DNA of 12,099 nt from CAYYNP01 sp964472545 (GCA_964472545.1 CAYYNP010000299.1:1-12099), one strand, 5' to 3'; shown: positions 1 through 7,132, counted from the stretch's first letter. A program made the numbers and translations. Notes: generated by a model not told the origin, from the letters alone.

Positions 1-789
1 GGATTCGCCGTGTTTCTCCGCCCAACTGTTGGTGTCCCACGAAGGGTGGTGCATCGTGCAACGCTGGATGACGACGGCGTGGAGGTCCCTGTTGTTGCTG
101 AAGACGCAGGCCTGGTAGTTCTTGCCCCAGCCCTGCTCGCTCTCGCTGCCCCACTTGCTGATATCGCAGTCCTCGATAACGATGTGATGGCCGTCGAAGA
201 GCCGTATCCCGTGTTCTTTCACGTTCCTTATGGTGAAGCCGCGGAGGATGACGTAGCTGGCACGCACGGCGATACCGATATCGTCTTTGTTGCCGGTGTC
301 GATCGTGCAGCCCGTGCCGTCATACAGCACGTAGGCGCCCGGCCTCCCGGATTTGTCCGCGGCAAGCGTGGTGTCGCGATCCGAGACCTTCACCACGGAT
401 TGCACGGGGAAGCTCTCGCTCCAGGTAGTCCCCCGGCACTCGGTTCGCTGGCCGGTCCCCTCAACGGTCAGGGCAACGTCGTAGGTCGTTCCCGGCGTCA
501 GATTCACAATGCTGCCGCGATAGTCGGCCGTGCACTGCGCGGTGTCGATGGGATGGTAGCGCAGTGGAAGGCCCGTGTGCCACTGTTGCTGACCGCTGGG
601 GCGGTACTTGACCAGCACCTTGTGCTCTTGGCCGCCCTCCGGCGGCGACCAGTAGATGCCGATGCAGTGGAACGTTGGAACCAGCAACGCCCCGCCCTCG
701 TCCCGCCCGTGCTGCACTTCCGCGGCGGCGGATAGTGCAGTCGCTACAACGACGGCAAAGACCATTGTATGCATCACGTTTCTCCGCAT
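1..789 (-). CDS. Secreted Fn3 plus parallel beta-helix protein (C-terminus beyond window)
   Basis: An open frame runs from an ATG at 787-789 to the left window edge, 263 codons without a stop, so only the N-terminal part is visible. An AAGGA Shine-Dalgarno sequence sits about 7 nt before the ATG, which decides the start; a second in-frame ATG lies 15 nt downstream. Residues 1-23 form a signal peptide (MRRN, a hydrophobic core around FAVVVATALSAAA). Residues about 34-112 look like a fibronectin type III domain, with the typical close LTPGTTYDVALTV. From about residue 135 the chain has beta-helix repeat character, with rungs such as YVILRGFTIRNV, HGIRLF and HHIVIEDCDI. This is the fold of pectate lyase-like proteins and of NosD/right-handed beta-helix proteins. 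It is probably exported and binds or cleaves a polyuronic or other backbone polysaccharide. No catalytic residues can be assigned because the rest is missing, so enzyme activity is inference. Confidence 0.85.
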   Translation of the reverse strand, partial: MRRNVMHTMVFAVVVATALSAAAEVQHGRDEGGALLVPTFHCIGIYWSPPEGGQEHKVLVKYRPSGQQQWHTGLPLRYHPIDTAQCTADYRGSIVNLTPGTTYDVALTVEGTGQRTECRGTTWSESFPVQSVVKVSDRDTTLAADKSGRPGAYVLYDGTGCTIDTGNKDDIGIAVRASYVILRGFTIRNVKEHGIRLFDGHHIVIEDCDISKWGSESEQGWGKNYQACVFSNNRDLHAVVIQRCTMHHPSWDTNSWAEKHGES

Positions 790-816
790 GGTGTTTTCCT
801 TGATCAATAGACGTCC

Positions 817-840
817 GGCAGGCAACTGCGAACGCCTGCC
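817..840 (-). other. Stem-loop in the leader of the beta-helix gene
   Basis: GGCAGGC at 817-823 pairs perfectly with GCCTGCC at 834-840 around a 10-nt loop. It lies 28 nt upstream of the beta-helix start codon, between that gene and the upstream GH56-like gene. There is no T-tract on either side, so it is a poor intrinsic terminator. It may be a leader structure or chance. Confidence 0.25.
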
Positions 841-972
841 ATGGCCGGCTGAGGAAGCCGCACAAATCGCGGGGTACTCAGTCACTGTCGATAGCTTTGT
901 TCGGGATTCCATCTTCTTCATCCATTTGACCAAGACCGGTTTCCACACGCCAAGATCTGTCTCCGCTGCGAG

Positions 973-2835
973 TCACTTCTCATCGAGCACGAAGATTCTC
1001 GTTTCGGCGTCGGCAGGAAGTGTCAGTGTGAGACCCTCGTGCCCGTCGAAGTCCCGCAGTACGACGCGGCGTGGCTTCCCACCGTGGATGACGGCCGGAT
1101 CGTACGTGATCAAGACGTGGATTCCGCCCAGCTTGACTCGCCGCACGACGGGCAACGTCTCGGCGAATTGCCTGTGGGCCGATACGTCGATCTTCATTTT
1201 GCCGTGGCTCAGCAGGTACTCAAAGGGTTTCACGAGCGCCATGCCTTCGATCATCGCCGCAACCGGTTCGGACTTGACTCGCAAGTGCGTGTTGAGTTGC
1301 TTGATGGGCATCGAGTAAACCGGGTGTGCGTCGCCAACACCACGGTCCTTCGCTGTCGGTTGGATCTTCCGGAAGCGGACGATGCCCTGCTGTTCGTCGA
1401 GGCCGGCGACGTGAACGACGTCATACCGCCGGAAACGGTATGGCTGGTCGTCGGTGGCGGCACCCTCGGCCTGCAAATCGAAGGAATCCTTGAGCATCAC
1501 GTCGGCGCCCGACGAGAAGTAGTCGCCGTCCGCCTTTCGCTCTTTCCCTGCGGCCAACACCGGCGTCGTGTGATGATTCCCCGTGCCCGACCAGTTCCAG
1601 GTGTCGAAGCCGTCGATGCCGGTGAAGAACGCCATCGCGATCATGGCCCGTGTTTCCTCGCAGGGCAGAGGCTGGCCTTGCCACCACCGCCAGCCACCGC
1701 CGCCACCGTGTAGCAGCGTCCAAAAATAGGGGCGCACGGGCTTCTTCACCGGCATCGAGTTGACCAGCCGCATGTTGTCGTCGATGTTGGCCAGCACGTA
1801 GGCCACGTTTTGCGGCGACCAGTAGAAGCAATACACCGAATTGTTGATGAGATCGACCGATCCGTAGATCCGTTTGCCGTAGGCAATCCAGGGATGGTAC
1901 GTGTCGGGATGCGCGTCGCGCTTGTGAAGTCCTCCCCAGATTCGCCCGGCGGGCTGCCAGCCGTAGAGGCTGATGTTCCTCCAGCCCTGCTTCCGCGCCG
2001 CCTCAACCGCAGAGAGATACGTCTGCGCATAGCCGTCGTAGTACTGCTTCTCAAATGCCGACTTCTCCGCGTTTGCCGCGTCCCGCGGATACCAGTCCTG
2101 CTCCCGCAACCGCTCGGGCGAGAGGACACCGTGCTCCATGTCGACCATCAGGTAGTCGCCGATCTCGCTCAGTTTCTGAGGCTGCGCGACTCGTTTGAAC
2201 TTGTCGGCTCGCAGGTGCAGGGCCACCAGGTCGAATTCCGTGAGCATGTCCCATCGTCCGTCGGGAATGCCACGCTCACGCGTCCAAGTGTGCCAGTTGA
2301 TGAATCCTCCCCACGCAAGCCACTTGGTGCCCTTAGGCAGGTGAGCGCCCTCCTCGATCCGCCGGACGTACGGCGAGAGGACGTTGAACCCGTGCGCCGA
2401 GGCATAGTCGGTCATGGCGAAATTGTGCCACCCGCCGTAGTTGAACTCGCAGTTGAAATACCGAAAGCGGAACGGCTTGATTTGCCTCGCGACATAAGGC
2501 GCCTCGCCCGGTTGGAAACCGTCCGTCATACGCTTGTCGAAGGGTTTCTCCGGGCGGCCGAGAAACGGCGGCTCATCGTCGAGGTCCACCCCGCGGAGGC
2601 GTTCGACGGTAAGCGACTGTTCGGGCATTAAGACGACTTCGCCGGGACCAAGCGGAAGCGGAATGACTCGAAACGTCGGTACTCGGCCCCGTAGAGTCTC
2701 GAGTTCGGCGCGAGCGGAAGTTGCCTCTTCGCGTGCCGAAGCGCCAAGCAGCGTCGCGGCTAGCAGCGAAAGTCTGGTCAATGTTGCCGTGAGAGTGCAT
2801 AACATAGTCAGGTATTTCTCATCCCGTGGAGGCAT
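973..2835 (-). CDS. Secreted GH56 hyaluronidase-like TIM-barrel protein
   Basis: This 620-residue reading ends at TGA (973-975). The frame is open up to 3054, but the upstream part has no protein character. The signal peptide (LSLLAATLLGASA) needs a start at 2835 (MPPRDEKYLT) or 2805 (MLCTLTATL). I chose 2835 because a GAGGGG lies about 10 nt upstream; 2805 is almost as likely. The middle of the protein follows the order of GH56 hyaluronidases. There is a buried strand with an acidic pair, YLMVDMEHG (Asp about 232, Glu about 234), resembling the VIDWE catalytic strand of that family. Then come a helix ending in AARKQGWRNISLYGW, an IYGSVDLINNSVYCFYW strand, PVKKPVRPYFW, and a late FFTGIDGFDTWNWSG strand (about 403-417). 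A Gly/Trp-rich loop (GGGGGWRWW, about 377-385) is distinctive. A C-terminal beta-rich part (about 460-620) probably forms a sandwich domain. The fold match is by eye and distant, so substrate is unknown; a glycosaminoglycan-like or other polysaccharide is a reasonable inference. Confidence 0.85.
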   Translation of the reverse strand: MPPRDEKYLTMLCTLTATLTRLSLLAATLLGASAREEATSARAELETLRGRVPTFRVIPLPLGPGEVVLMPEQSLTVERLRGVDLDDEPPFLGRPEKPFDKRMTDGFQPGEAPYVARQIKPFRFRYFNCEFNYGGWHNFAMTDYASAHGFNVLSPYVRRIEEGAHLPKGTKWLAWGGFINWHTWTRERGIPDGRWDMLTEFDLVALHLRADKFKRVAQPQKLSEIGDYLMVDMEHGVLSPERLREQDWYPRDAANAEKSAFEKQYYDGYAQTYLSAVEAARKQGWRNISLYGWQPAGRIWGGLHKRDAHPDTYHPWIAYGKRIYGSVDLINNSVYCFYWSPQNVAYVLANIDDNMRLVNSMPVKKPVRPYFWTLLHGGGGGWRWWQGQPLPCEETRAMIAMAFFTGIDGFDTWNWSGTGNHHTTPVLAAGKERKADGDYFSSGADVMLKDSFDLQAEGAATDDQPYRFRRYDVVHVAGLDEQQGIVRFRKIQPTAKDRGVGDAHPVYSMPIKQLNTHLRVKSEPVAAMIEGMALVKPFEYLLSHGKMKIDVSAHRQFAETLPVVRRVKLGGIHVLITYDPAVIHGGKPRRVVLRDFDGHEGLTLTLPADAETRIFVLDEK

Positions 2836-2905
2836 GCGACGTGCACCCCTCATGCTCGTCTGTGCGGCTAGCGTTGTCAACGTCCTGCATTGCTTCGAAA
2901 AGGCC

Positions 2906-2935
2906 GTTACGGACCGGGACAATCGAGGTCGTAAC
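2906..2935. repeat. Imperfect inverted repeat upstream of the GH56-like gene
   Basis: GTTACGGACC at 2906-2915 pairs with GGTCGTAAC at 2927-2935 with one bulged G, around an 11-nt spacer. It lies in the 289-bp gap before the GH56-like gene, about 70 bp upstream of its start. It could be an operator or an RNA hairpin. A TTGACA hexamer occurs nearby on the minus strand (2880-2875) but lacks a convincing -10 partner. The rest of the gap 2836-3124 shows no gene. Confidence 0.2.
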
Positions 2936-3124
2936 GTGCTTGACACGCCAGTGGGCGACTTCGATAGGGGATAATCACCCGGTGGTTTGCAGCATACTGG
3001 TGGGACTTCAGTGCTGACGGCCCCGACTGGCGTCCCAAAACGTTCGACTGCCAACCCATCCGAGCAGCCTCAGCACAACCGTTTGCTGCGACGGTGTCAA
3101 CTCCGGGCCATTGAATACACGCGC

Positions 3125-3664
3125 TTAGCGCAGGCCGTTCCACTGCTGAACCGTGGCCTTGGATTTCTGGAATTCCATCATGATTTTCCAGCCGTCCCGC
3201 TTCAACAGCAGGGCCTCGAAATGGACGTACTTCTTGGTGTCTTTGCCGTCGGCATCCGTCGCCGTGTAGAGGAAGATGCCCGATTCGTGAGCGGTCGTTT
3301 CATCGCCGAGGCGCTGGCGGAAGCGAAACACCACGCTGGCCCTCATTTTTCCGGCCTTGGTATCCACAAAATCCTGTTTCCAGCGAGCCAGGGCCTTTGA
3401 CAGCGGGTAGCATTGCCGTTCAACACCGGAGACCAGCACGCCGTCCTTGTGACAGGTCGAAACGTAAAGATCGAAGTTCCCCTCCTCAACGGCACGGGAA
3501 ACTCGCGCCCAGTAGGCATCTAGCTCGGCCAGACGCGATGCTTCGTCGGCCGTGGAGCGGGGCCGGTCGGCCTGCACTTGCTCGGGGACAACGCCCAATA
3601 ACACGATCAACAAGAAGATGCACACCACACAGTTGCGTGCAGTTGCTCTGTATCGATGCCACAT
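3125..3664 (-). CDS. Secreted NTF2-like (DUF4440/SnoaL-type) small protein
   Basis: This is a complete 179-residue gene, with ATG at 3662-3664, AGGAG 7 nt upstream and a TAA stop at 3125. Residues about 11-32 are a strong hydrophobic export signal (CVVCIFLLIVLLGVV, likely cleaved after VQA), so the product is exported. The mature part has the usual DUF4440/NTF2-like plan. An opening helix (ELDAYWARVSRAVEEGNF) is followed by YVSTCHKDGVLVSG and a helix YPLSKALARWKQDF. Strands of alternating hydrophobics follow (RASVVFRFRQRL, ESGIFLYTA, KYVHFEALLLKRDGWKIMMEF). Its size fits a single cone-shaped domain. Such domains bind small ligands or serve as accessory domains; no catalytic role can be assigned. 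It is flanked by long gaps on both sides (289 bp downstream, 488 bp upstream including a MITE-like element), so it is probably transcribed on its own. Confidence 0.85.
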   Translation of the reverse strand: MWHRYRATARNCVVCIFLLIVLLGVVPEQVQADRPRSTADEASRLAELDAYWARVSRAVEEGNFDLYVSTCHKDGVLVSGVERQCYPLSKALARWKQDFVDTKAGKMRASVVFRFRQRLGDETTAHESGIFLYTATDADGKDTKKYVHFEALLLKRDGWKIMMEFQKSKATVQQWNGLR

Positions 3665-3748
3665 CCCAGTACTCCTGTCTAAGTTGATTGCGATATCAAT
3701 CCTACAGCGTCCTCAACTTTACCATAGATGGGCCGCGTGTCCCACTTA

Positions 3749-3846
3749 GGGCTTGTCCGGAAACAACTTCGTCCGCTTCATGGTAGCCATCACACTCCGT
3801 GTGATGATTCGCCCGAAAAACTGCGAAGTTGTTTCCGGACAGGCCC
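3749..3846. mobile_element. 98-bp MITE-like element with 23-bp terminal inverted repeats and TTA duplication
   Basis: Terminal inverted repeats occupy 3749-3771 and 3824-3846 and match at 22 of 23 positions; the fifth base differs. Both begin GGGC(T/C)TGTCCGG and continue into AAACAACTTCG. Immediately outside them is TTA on both sides (3746-3748 and 3847-3849), consistent with a 3-bp target-site duplication. The centre carries a second perfect palindrome, CATCACAC (3788-3795) and GTGTGATG (3799-3806), so the whole element can fold into a hairpin. It has no room for a transposase and would have to be moved in trans. A TNA target duplication is known for the IS1031-type branch of the IS5 family; assignment to that family is inference. 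Confidence 0.75.
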
Positions 3847-3849
3847 TTA

Positions 3850-4117
3850 CTGCTCTGAATACCGAGCCCATTTCGTTCCGTGAGCCCGGGAAACCCCACG
3901 CTGCATTGACGTGGCCCCAAGAGCTGAACAGTCAGGCAAGGTGTTTAGTCCGTAACGGAGACACCCCCCAGCAGCGGATGGACTTCCGTGGTCCGGAGTT
4001 GCGTTCCAAGAATGGGTCGCTCTGCGGTGCGTCTCACGCTTGTCGGCCTTCGGACACAATTGCCCGCTCGTTCCGTTGAAGATCCCCGCCGACATAAGGT
4101 GGTGCGACGATACTCGT
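3850..4117. other. Gene-free stretch between the unknown helical protein and the MITE-like element
   Basis: Short open frames exist on both strands here, but none has a recognisable domain, a good Shine-Dalgarno sequence or protein-like composition. I see no tRNA-like structure and no transposase fragment. It is most simply 3' non-coding sequence, possibly remnant DNA around the MITE-like insertion. Confidence 0.5.
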
Positions 4118-4139
4118 GCCGCCAGTTCAACTGGGCGGC
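4118..4139 (-). terminator. Possible weak terminator hairpin after the unknown coupled gene
   Basis: GCCGCC (4118-4123) pairs with GGCGGC (4134-4139), and the stem continues inward with AG/CT after a bulged G. It starts about 13 nt beyond the TAG stop of the gene ending at 4153. The position suits termination of the esterase/unknown transcript, but there is no U-tract, so this is a weak call. Confidence 0.3.
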
Positions 4140-4152
4140 GTACGCGGGGCAT

Positions 4153-5106
4153 CTACGCCATCAGGTAGAGAAACCTCGCCAGGGCCTTCTTGCGCCGTGT
4201 TGAACTCTTGATGCAGCGAAGGAGCGTGAAGAACCCGTATAGAGTCTTGATCCGGTGCGTCAGCCGGGCAGAGTCTCGTTTGAGCGTCCCGGTCGTCCAG
4301 TATTTGGCGGTTTGCGGATCGTGCTCGGCCCGTTCGACGGCCCCAAATTCCCGTTGCACGTCCGGCAACGATCTCCACAAGCGGAAGTGGTGACGGTGTG
4401 CCCCGAGGCCGCTTCTCGCGAGATCCGGATATCCGAACTGCGACAATTCAGTTAGGCCGGCAGCATGATTGATTAGGTGGTGCAGCCCGCCGAATCCTCG
4501 GCGGCGGACCGAAGCGGACCGGATCATCTCGTCGACGACCACCTCCCGCATCGATTGTGCCGAAGCGTAAGGCCGAATATCTCCATCGACCGGTAGCGCA
4601 ACCTTATCGCCGGTAATCCACCCCCGCTGTTTGCCGTAATAGCCACGGCCGGGAACCGCACCACTGAACGCTTCAATCAGTTTGCGGATGCCCCCGACGA
4701 CCGAAGGTGTTGCATAGACCGGATGGTCGTGAAGCGCCCTGATTGCAATGGCGGCGAAGATGACGTTGTGGCCCGATTGACGTGTCTTCTCGATGTTCCC
4801 GGCAAGCGCCTTGGCGATAGTGGAAATCAGCTCCTCCTGGGGGCGCTCTTCGGGAAAAGGCTGAAAGAGTTCGGGAATCTTGACGCCAGCTTTTTCCGAA
4901 TCGAACCAGACGGTCTCCTCGCCCCGCATGATGCGGTCGAGTTCCTTCTCGATTCCGGCATGAACGCTGCTATCGAGATCGGCGTGGTCTTCACCAAAAA
5001 AGTACCCCGCGATCACGGCTGCACCCAGGTGGCCGGCCAGAGGGCCGGCTCGGTGGGCACGAGCCAGACCCCAAATCCCTTCTTGCAGGTATTCAAAGTC
5101 GACCAT
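4153..5106 (-). CDS. Unrecognised, probably cytoplasmic alpha-helical protein, translationally coupled to the esterase
   Basis: This complete 317-residue gene starts at ATG 5104-5106, directly after the TGA of the upstream esterase (TGAATG, no gap). A GGAG lies in the esterase's last codons about 7 nt upstream. This arrangement points to coupled translation. I do not recognise the family. No signal peptide or membrane segment is visible, in contrast to all complete neighbours. The sequence is helix-rich, with repeated patterns of the kind seen in alpha/alpha-toroid proteins. Conserved-looking patches are AGHLGAAVIAGYFFGEDH (about 24-41), RQSGHNVIFAAIAIRALHDHP (about 109-129), GRGYYGKQRGWITGDK (about 153-168), SVRRRGFGGLHHLINHAAGLTEL (about 199-221), GAHRHHFRLWRSLPD (about 235-249) and YWTTGTLKRDSARLTHRIKTLYGF (about 269-292). 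The many buried-looking His, Trp and Gly residues suggest a ligand or catalytic pocket. Coupling to a deacetylase hints at a role in handling the released or imported sugar; this is speculation. Confidence 0.85.
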   Translation of the reverse strand: MVDFEYLQEGIWGLARAHRAGPLAGHLGAAVIAGYFFGEDHADLDSSVHAGIEKELDRIMRGEETVWFDSEKAGVKIPELFQPFPEERPQEELISTIAKALAGNIEKTRQSGHNVIFAAIAIRALHDHPVYATPSVVGGIRKLIEAFSGAVPGRGYYGKQRGWITGDKVALPVDGDIRPYASAQSMREVVVDEMIRSASVRRRGFGGLHHLINHAAGLTELSQFGYPDLARSGLGAHRHHFRLWRSLPDVQREFGAVERAEHDPQTAKYWTTGTLKRDSARLTHRIKTLYGFFTLLRCIKSSTRRKKALARFLYLMA

Positions 5107-6501
5107 TCACTCTCCTGCACGAAAGATCAACGCCGGTAGGCCGTCTTCATTGAATAGGTTGGCCCAGGGAGCGTGCTTGTCCCAGGCATACTGCACGGTG
5201 ACCGGCTGCGGCACTTCGCTGCTGGAGACCACCACGCCGTCGCCGTCGATCACCGCTTTGGCCCAGTGGAACTTGCCGTCCTTGCCTGCCACGGCAAACC
5301 CCTGCAGGCCATCGCCGTACTTGGTGGCCAACCCGCCCCCGACGTGTTTGAATTGAACGCGAATCTTGTCGGCCTCGACCTTGTGCGATGCGTAGATGGG
5401 ACCGTAGATTTCCACTTCCTGCTTGTAAGCGAAGCCCAACGCCACCTGTGCCGCGCGATGACCGTAGCCGGACTTGTTCAGCGGATGAACGCCGGAACCG
5501 AGATCGCGGGCCGTGACCATAGCCGTGCCCGGATGCTGCATGATGCGAACGTGATGTGCACGGTAACTGCCGGCGTCGGCTTGCTGAGGGGCTGCCGGCA
5601 GCACGGCGAAATCTTCTGCCATGCGAGTGGTGGGATTCGACTTATCCCAGGCGCAACCGCCGCCACTTGGTTTTTGCACGTAGAGGAAGGGGAACTCGCC
5701 CTGTCCCCAGGCGTCGCGCCAGCCGCCGATCAGTGCTCCCATTGTGGTAAACTGATCCAGGTCCTTGATGGCCGTGCCCGATTCGCCCTGGTCCCACAGC
5801 ACGCCGCGGACGCCGTACGGCACCACCGGCAGAATGTGCTGTTTGTACAGATCACCCCCGGCGGCCGCTTTGAAGGTTTTGGTCATTGCATCGCTGGCAA
5901 GCATCTCGTCGGTAAGCCAACGACCCGAGGGCGTTCCGCCCACGGCACCCAGGATAAGCCCCACCGGTACGTCGAGATCCCGCTGCAAGCGTTGGCCAAA
6001 AGCGAACAGCAGTGCCGAGAATCCTTGGTTGGTTTGCGGGGTGGACTGCTGCCAGGTGCCTCCCTTGCCACGGCACAGGCGCAACTGCGGATAGGTTCCG
6101 GCCGCGAGTTCGGCGAGCACTTCGTCGCGCTTGGCGTATCCGCCCGCGCCGCCGGCCATGTTCGATTGGCCGGAGCCGATCCAGACGTCGCCGACCAGTA
6201 CGTCGTTCAACTCGACGGTGTTCGATCCCCTCACGCTGAGCACGTGCGGTCCGCCCGCTTTCAACGGCTCGAGCTTTACGCTCCAATTACCTTCGGCATC
6301 GGTCTTGGCCGTGTGTGACTGGCCGGCGATGAGCACGACGACCTCCTCACCTGCCTCGGCCGTACCCCAGACGGGCGCGGCCAGATCGCGCTGCAGCACC
6401 ATGTGATCGCTGAATACCGGTGGTACTTTCACTTCGGCCAGCGATACGGTGGCGCAGGTGGCGGCGAGAAGCAGCGTGACCGCGGAAGACAAGTGTCGCA
6501 T
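5107..6501 (-). CDS. Secreted sialate O-acetylesterase-type SGNH carbohydrate esterase
   Basis: The product (464 residues) should remove O-acetyl groups from sugars outside the cytoplasm. The start at 6501 is fixed by a near-perfect AAGGAGG 7 nt upstream; an in-frame upstream ATG at 6534 has no such site. Residues 1-22 are a signal peptide (HLSSAVTLLLAATCATVSLA). An N-terminal beta-sandwich (about 24-100) opens with the family hallmark PPVFSDHMVLQRD. The SGNH esterase blocks follow: WIGSGQSNMAGG with the nucleophile Ser at about 113, a GGTPSGRW block at about 188-195, LWDQGESG at about 235-242, and the catalytic His in GVHPLNK at about 339. Length and order fit the family. In bacteria such enzymes act on acetylated pectin, xylan or sialic acid, so the name of the family does not fix the substrate. 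The gene is preceded by a sigma70-like promoter and is followed without a gap by the unknown helical gene. Confidence 0.93.
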   Translation of the reverse strand: MRHLSSAVTLLLAATCATVSLAEVKVPPVFSDHMVLQRDLAAPVWGTAEAGEEVVVLIAGQSHTAKTDAEGNWSVKLEPLKAGGPHVLSVRGSNTVELNDVLVGDVWIGSGQSNMAGGAGGYAKRDEVLAELAAGTYPQLRLCRGKGGTWQQSTPQTNQGFSALLFAFGQRLQRDLDVPVGLILGAVGGTPSGRWLTDEMLASDAMTKTFKAAAGGDLYKQHILPVVPYGVRGVLWDQGESGTAIKDLDQFTTMGALIGGWRDAWGQGEFPFLYVQKPSGGGCAWDKSNPTTRMAEDFAVLPAAPQQADAGSYRAHHVRIMQHPGTAMVTARDLGSGVHPLNKSGYGHRAAQVALGFAYKQEVEIYGPIYASHKVEADKIRVQFKHVGGGLATKYGDGLQGFAVAGKDGKFHWAKAVIDGDGVVVSSSEVPQPVTVQYAWDKHAPWANLFNEDGLPALIFRAGE

Positions 6502-6553
6502 GATCGGTCCTCCTTGCGTGGCGAAGTAACGCATTCACAAACGGCGGACTTCG

Positions 6554-6582
6554 ATTATAGCCACACGCACCGTCGTTGTCTC
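6554..6582 (-). promoter_or_regulatory. Sigma70-like promoter of the esterase gene
   Basis: On the minus strand a perfect TATAAT (6559-6554) stands exactly 17 nt downstream of GAGACA (6582-6577), which matches TTGACA at 4 of 6 positions. Transcription would begin near 6547, giving a leader of about 45 nt before the esterase ATG with its strong AAGGAGG. This supports an independent transcription unit for the esterase and the coupled downstream gene. Confidence 0.6.
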
Positions 6583-6693
6583 GCACTTTGAGAGGCGACT
6601 GCGGCTCGATCCGAAAGAAGGCCAACGCATGGTGCGGCTCATATCCGGCCGGTTCCGCCCGGGCTTTCCCACGTGGCGACTTTCTGACGCGCT

Positions 6694-6725
6694 CTCACCG
6701 GCATCGAAAGACGGGTGCCGGTGAG
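6694..6725 (-). terminator. Perfect 10-bp inverted repeat, possible terminator
   Basis: CTCACCGGCA (6694-6703) is perfectly complementary to TGCCGGTGAG (6716-6725) around a 12-nt loop. It lies about 110 nt beyond the end of the RTX-repeat frame and about 110 nt before the esterase promoter, a sensible place to end the upstream transcript. No T-tract follows on the minus strand, so termination is uncertain. Apart from this hairpin and the promoter, 6502-6832 shows no gene. Confidence 0.4.
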
Positions 6726-6832
6726 CTCGCGACAGGGCGACGGGCCGACTCAGACCATCCCCCGATGGAGTGTCTCACAGATTGTCGTTTCCTGGCGTGT
6801 CTCGCAATTCCCAATGGGTCGTCGTCTCGCGA

Positions 6833-7096
6833 CTAACTTCCGGCGATCCGAATGTCGTGACCTGCCGAGCCCACAATCCGATCGGAGCCGTCACCGCCTG
6901 CGAGCAAATCGTTGCCGGACGCACCGGTCAGTTTGTCGTTGCCCTGGCTGCCGAAGATCAAGTCGCTTCCCGCGGCGCCCCCCCGCGTTTCGCCGTGCTG
7001 GTCTCTGAAGCGGGTATGCGGTTGGGCGCGGCCCGGCTTCAGTTCGGCTGTGAGCGTCACCTCCTCGCCGTACGTCACCTCCTCGGCATACGTCAC
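6833..7096 (-). CDS. Short RTX-type calcium-binding repeat frame, likely a fragment
   Basis: This frame of 87 codons (GTG at 7094-7096 to TAG at 6833) holds five contiguous nonapeptides of the RTX/hemolysin calcium-binding type at residues about 40-84. They are GAAGSDLIF, GSQGNDKLT, GASGNDLLA, GGDGSDRIV and the degenerate GSAGHDIRI. Such repeats form a calcium-loaded beta-roll, normally near the C-terminus of much larger exported proteins. Here there is no signal peptide, no long N-terminal domain and no clear start: the frame is open up to the rhamnosidase TAG at 7133-7135, with which it is in phase. The part before the repeats contains VTYAEE units encoded by an 18-bp tandem repeat. It could be a remnant of an RTX protein, a tail lost from the rhamnosidase through a stop codon, or a small real gene. 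I favour a remnant or lost tail. Confidence 0.4.
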   Translation of the reverse strand: MTYAEEVTYGEEVTLTAELKPGRAQPHTRFRDQHGETRGGAAGSDLIFGSQGNDKLTGASGNDLLAGGDGSDRIVGSAGHDIRIAGS

Positions 7097-7109
7097 CTCC
7101 TCGGCGTAC
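7056..7109 (-). repeat. Three tandem 18-bp repeats
   Basis: Units at 7056-7073, 7074-7091 and 7092-7109 read GTCACCTCCTCGCCGTAC on the plus strand with one or two changes between copies. On the minus strand each contains GAGGAGGTGACG, which encodes EEVT in the RTX-repeat frame and closely resembles the anti-16S Shine-Dalgarno consensus AAGGAGGTGA. The array begins 24 bp after the rhamnosidase stop. Confidence 0.9.
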
Positions 7110-7132
7110 GTCGCTGCCTGCCTATTCCTATT

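Noticed and set aside
10..735. Long open frame on the plus strand
   Set aside because: It is antisense to the beta-helix gene, whose minus-strand reading has a signal peptide, Fn3 and beta-helix rungs. The plus reading has no recognisable domain.
2852..2880. TTGACA on the minus strand as promoter of the GH56-like gene
   Set aside because: The hexamer at 17-nt spacing is GAGCAT, a poor -10 box, and it would leave almost no leader.
2836..3054. N-terminal extension of the GH56-like frame
   Set aside because: The extra 73 residues precede a clear signal peptide and lack protein-like composition, so the downstream start was used.
3684..3699. TTGAT/ATCAA inverted repeat upstream of the NTF2-like gene
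   Set aside because: Arms of 5 bp in an AT-richer leader are too short to support an operator call without recurrence.
3753..4079. 108-codon plus-strand frame starting in the MITE-like element
   Set aside because: It begins inside a terminal inverted repeat, has no ribosome-binding site and shows no domain; most likely chance.
5173..6318. 381-codon open frame on the plus strand
   Set aside because: It lies opposite the esterase, which carries all SGNH motifs. The plus frame is a GC-rich mirror frame without family features.
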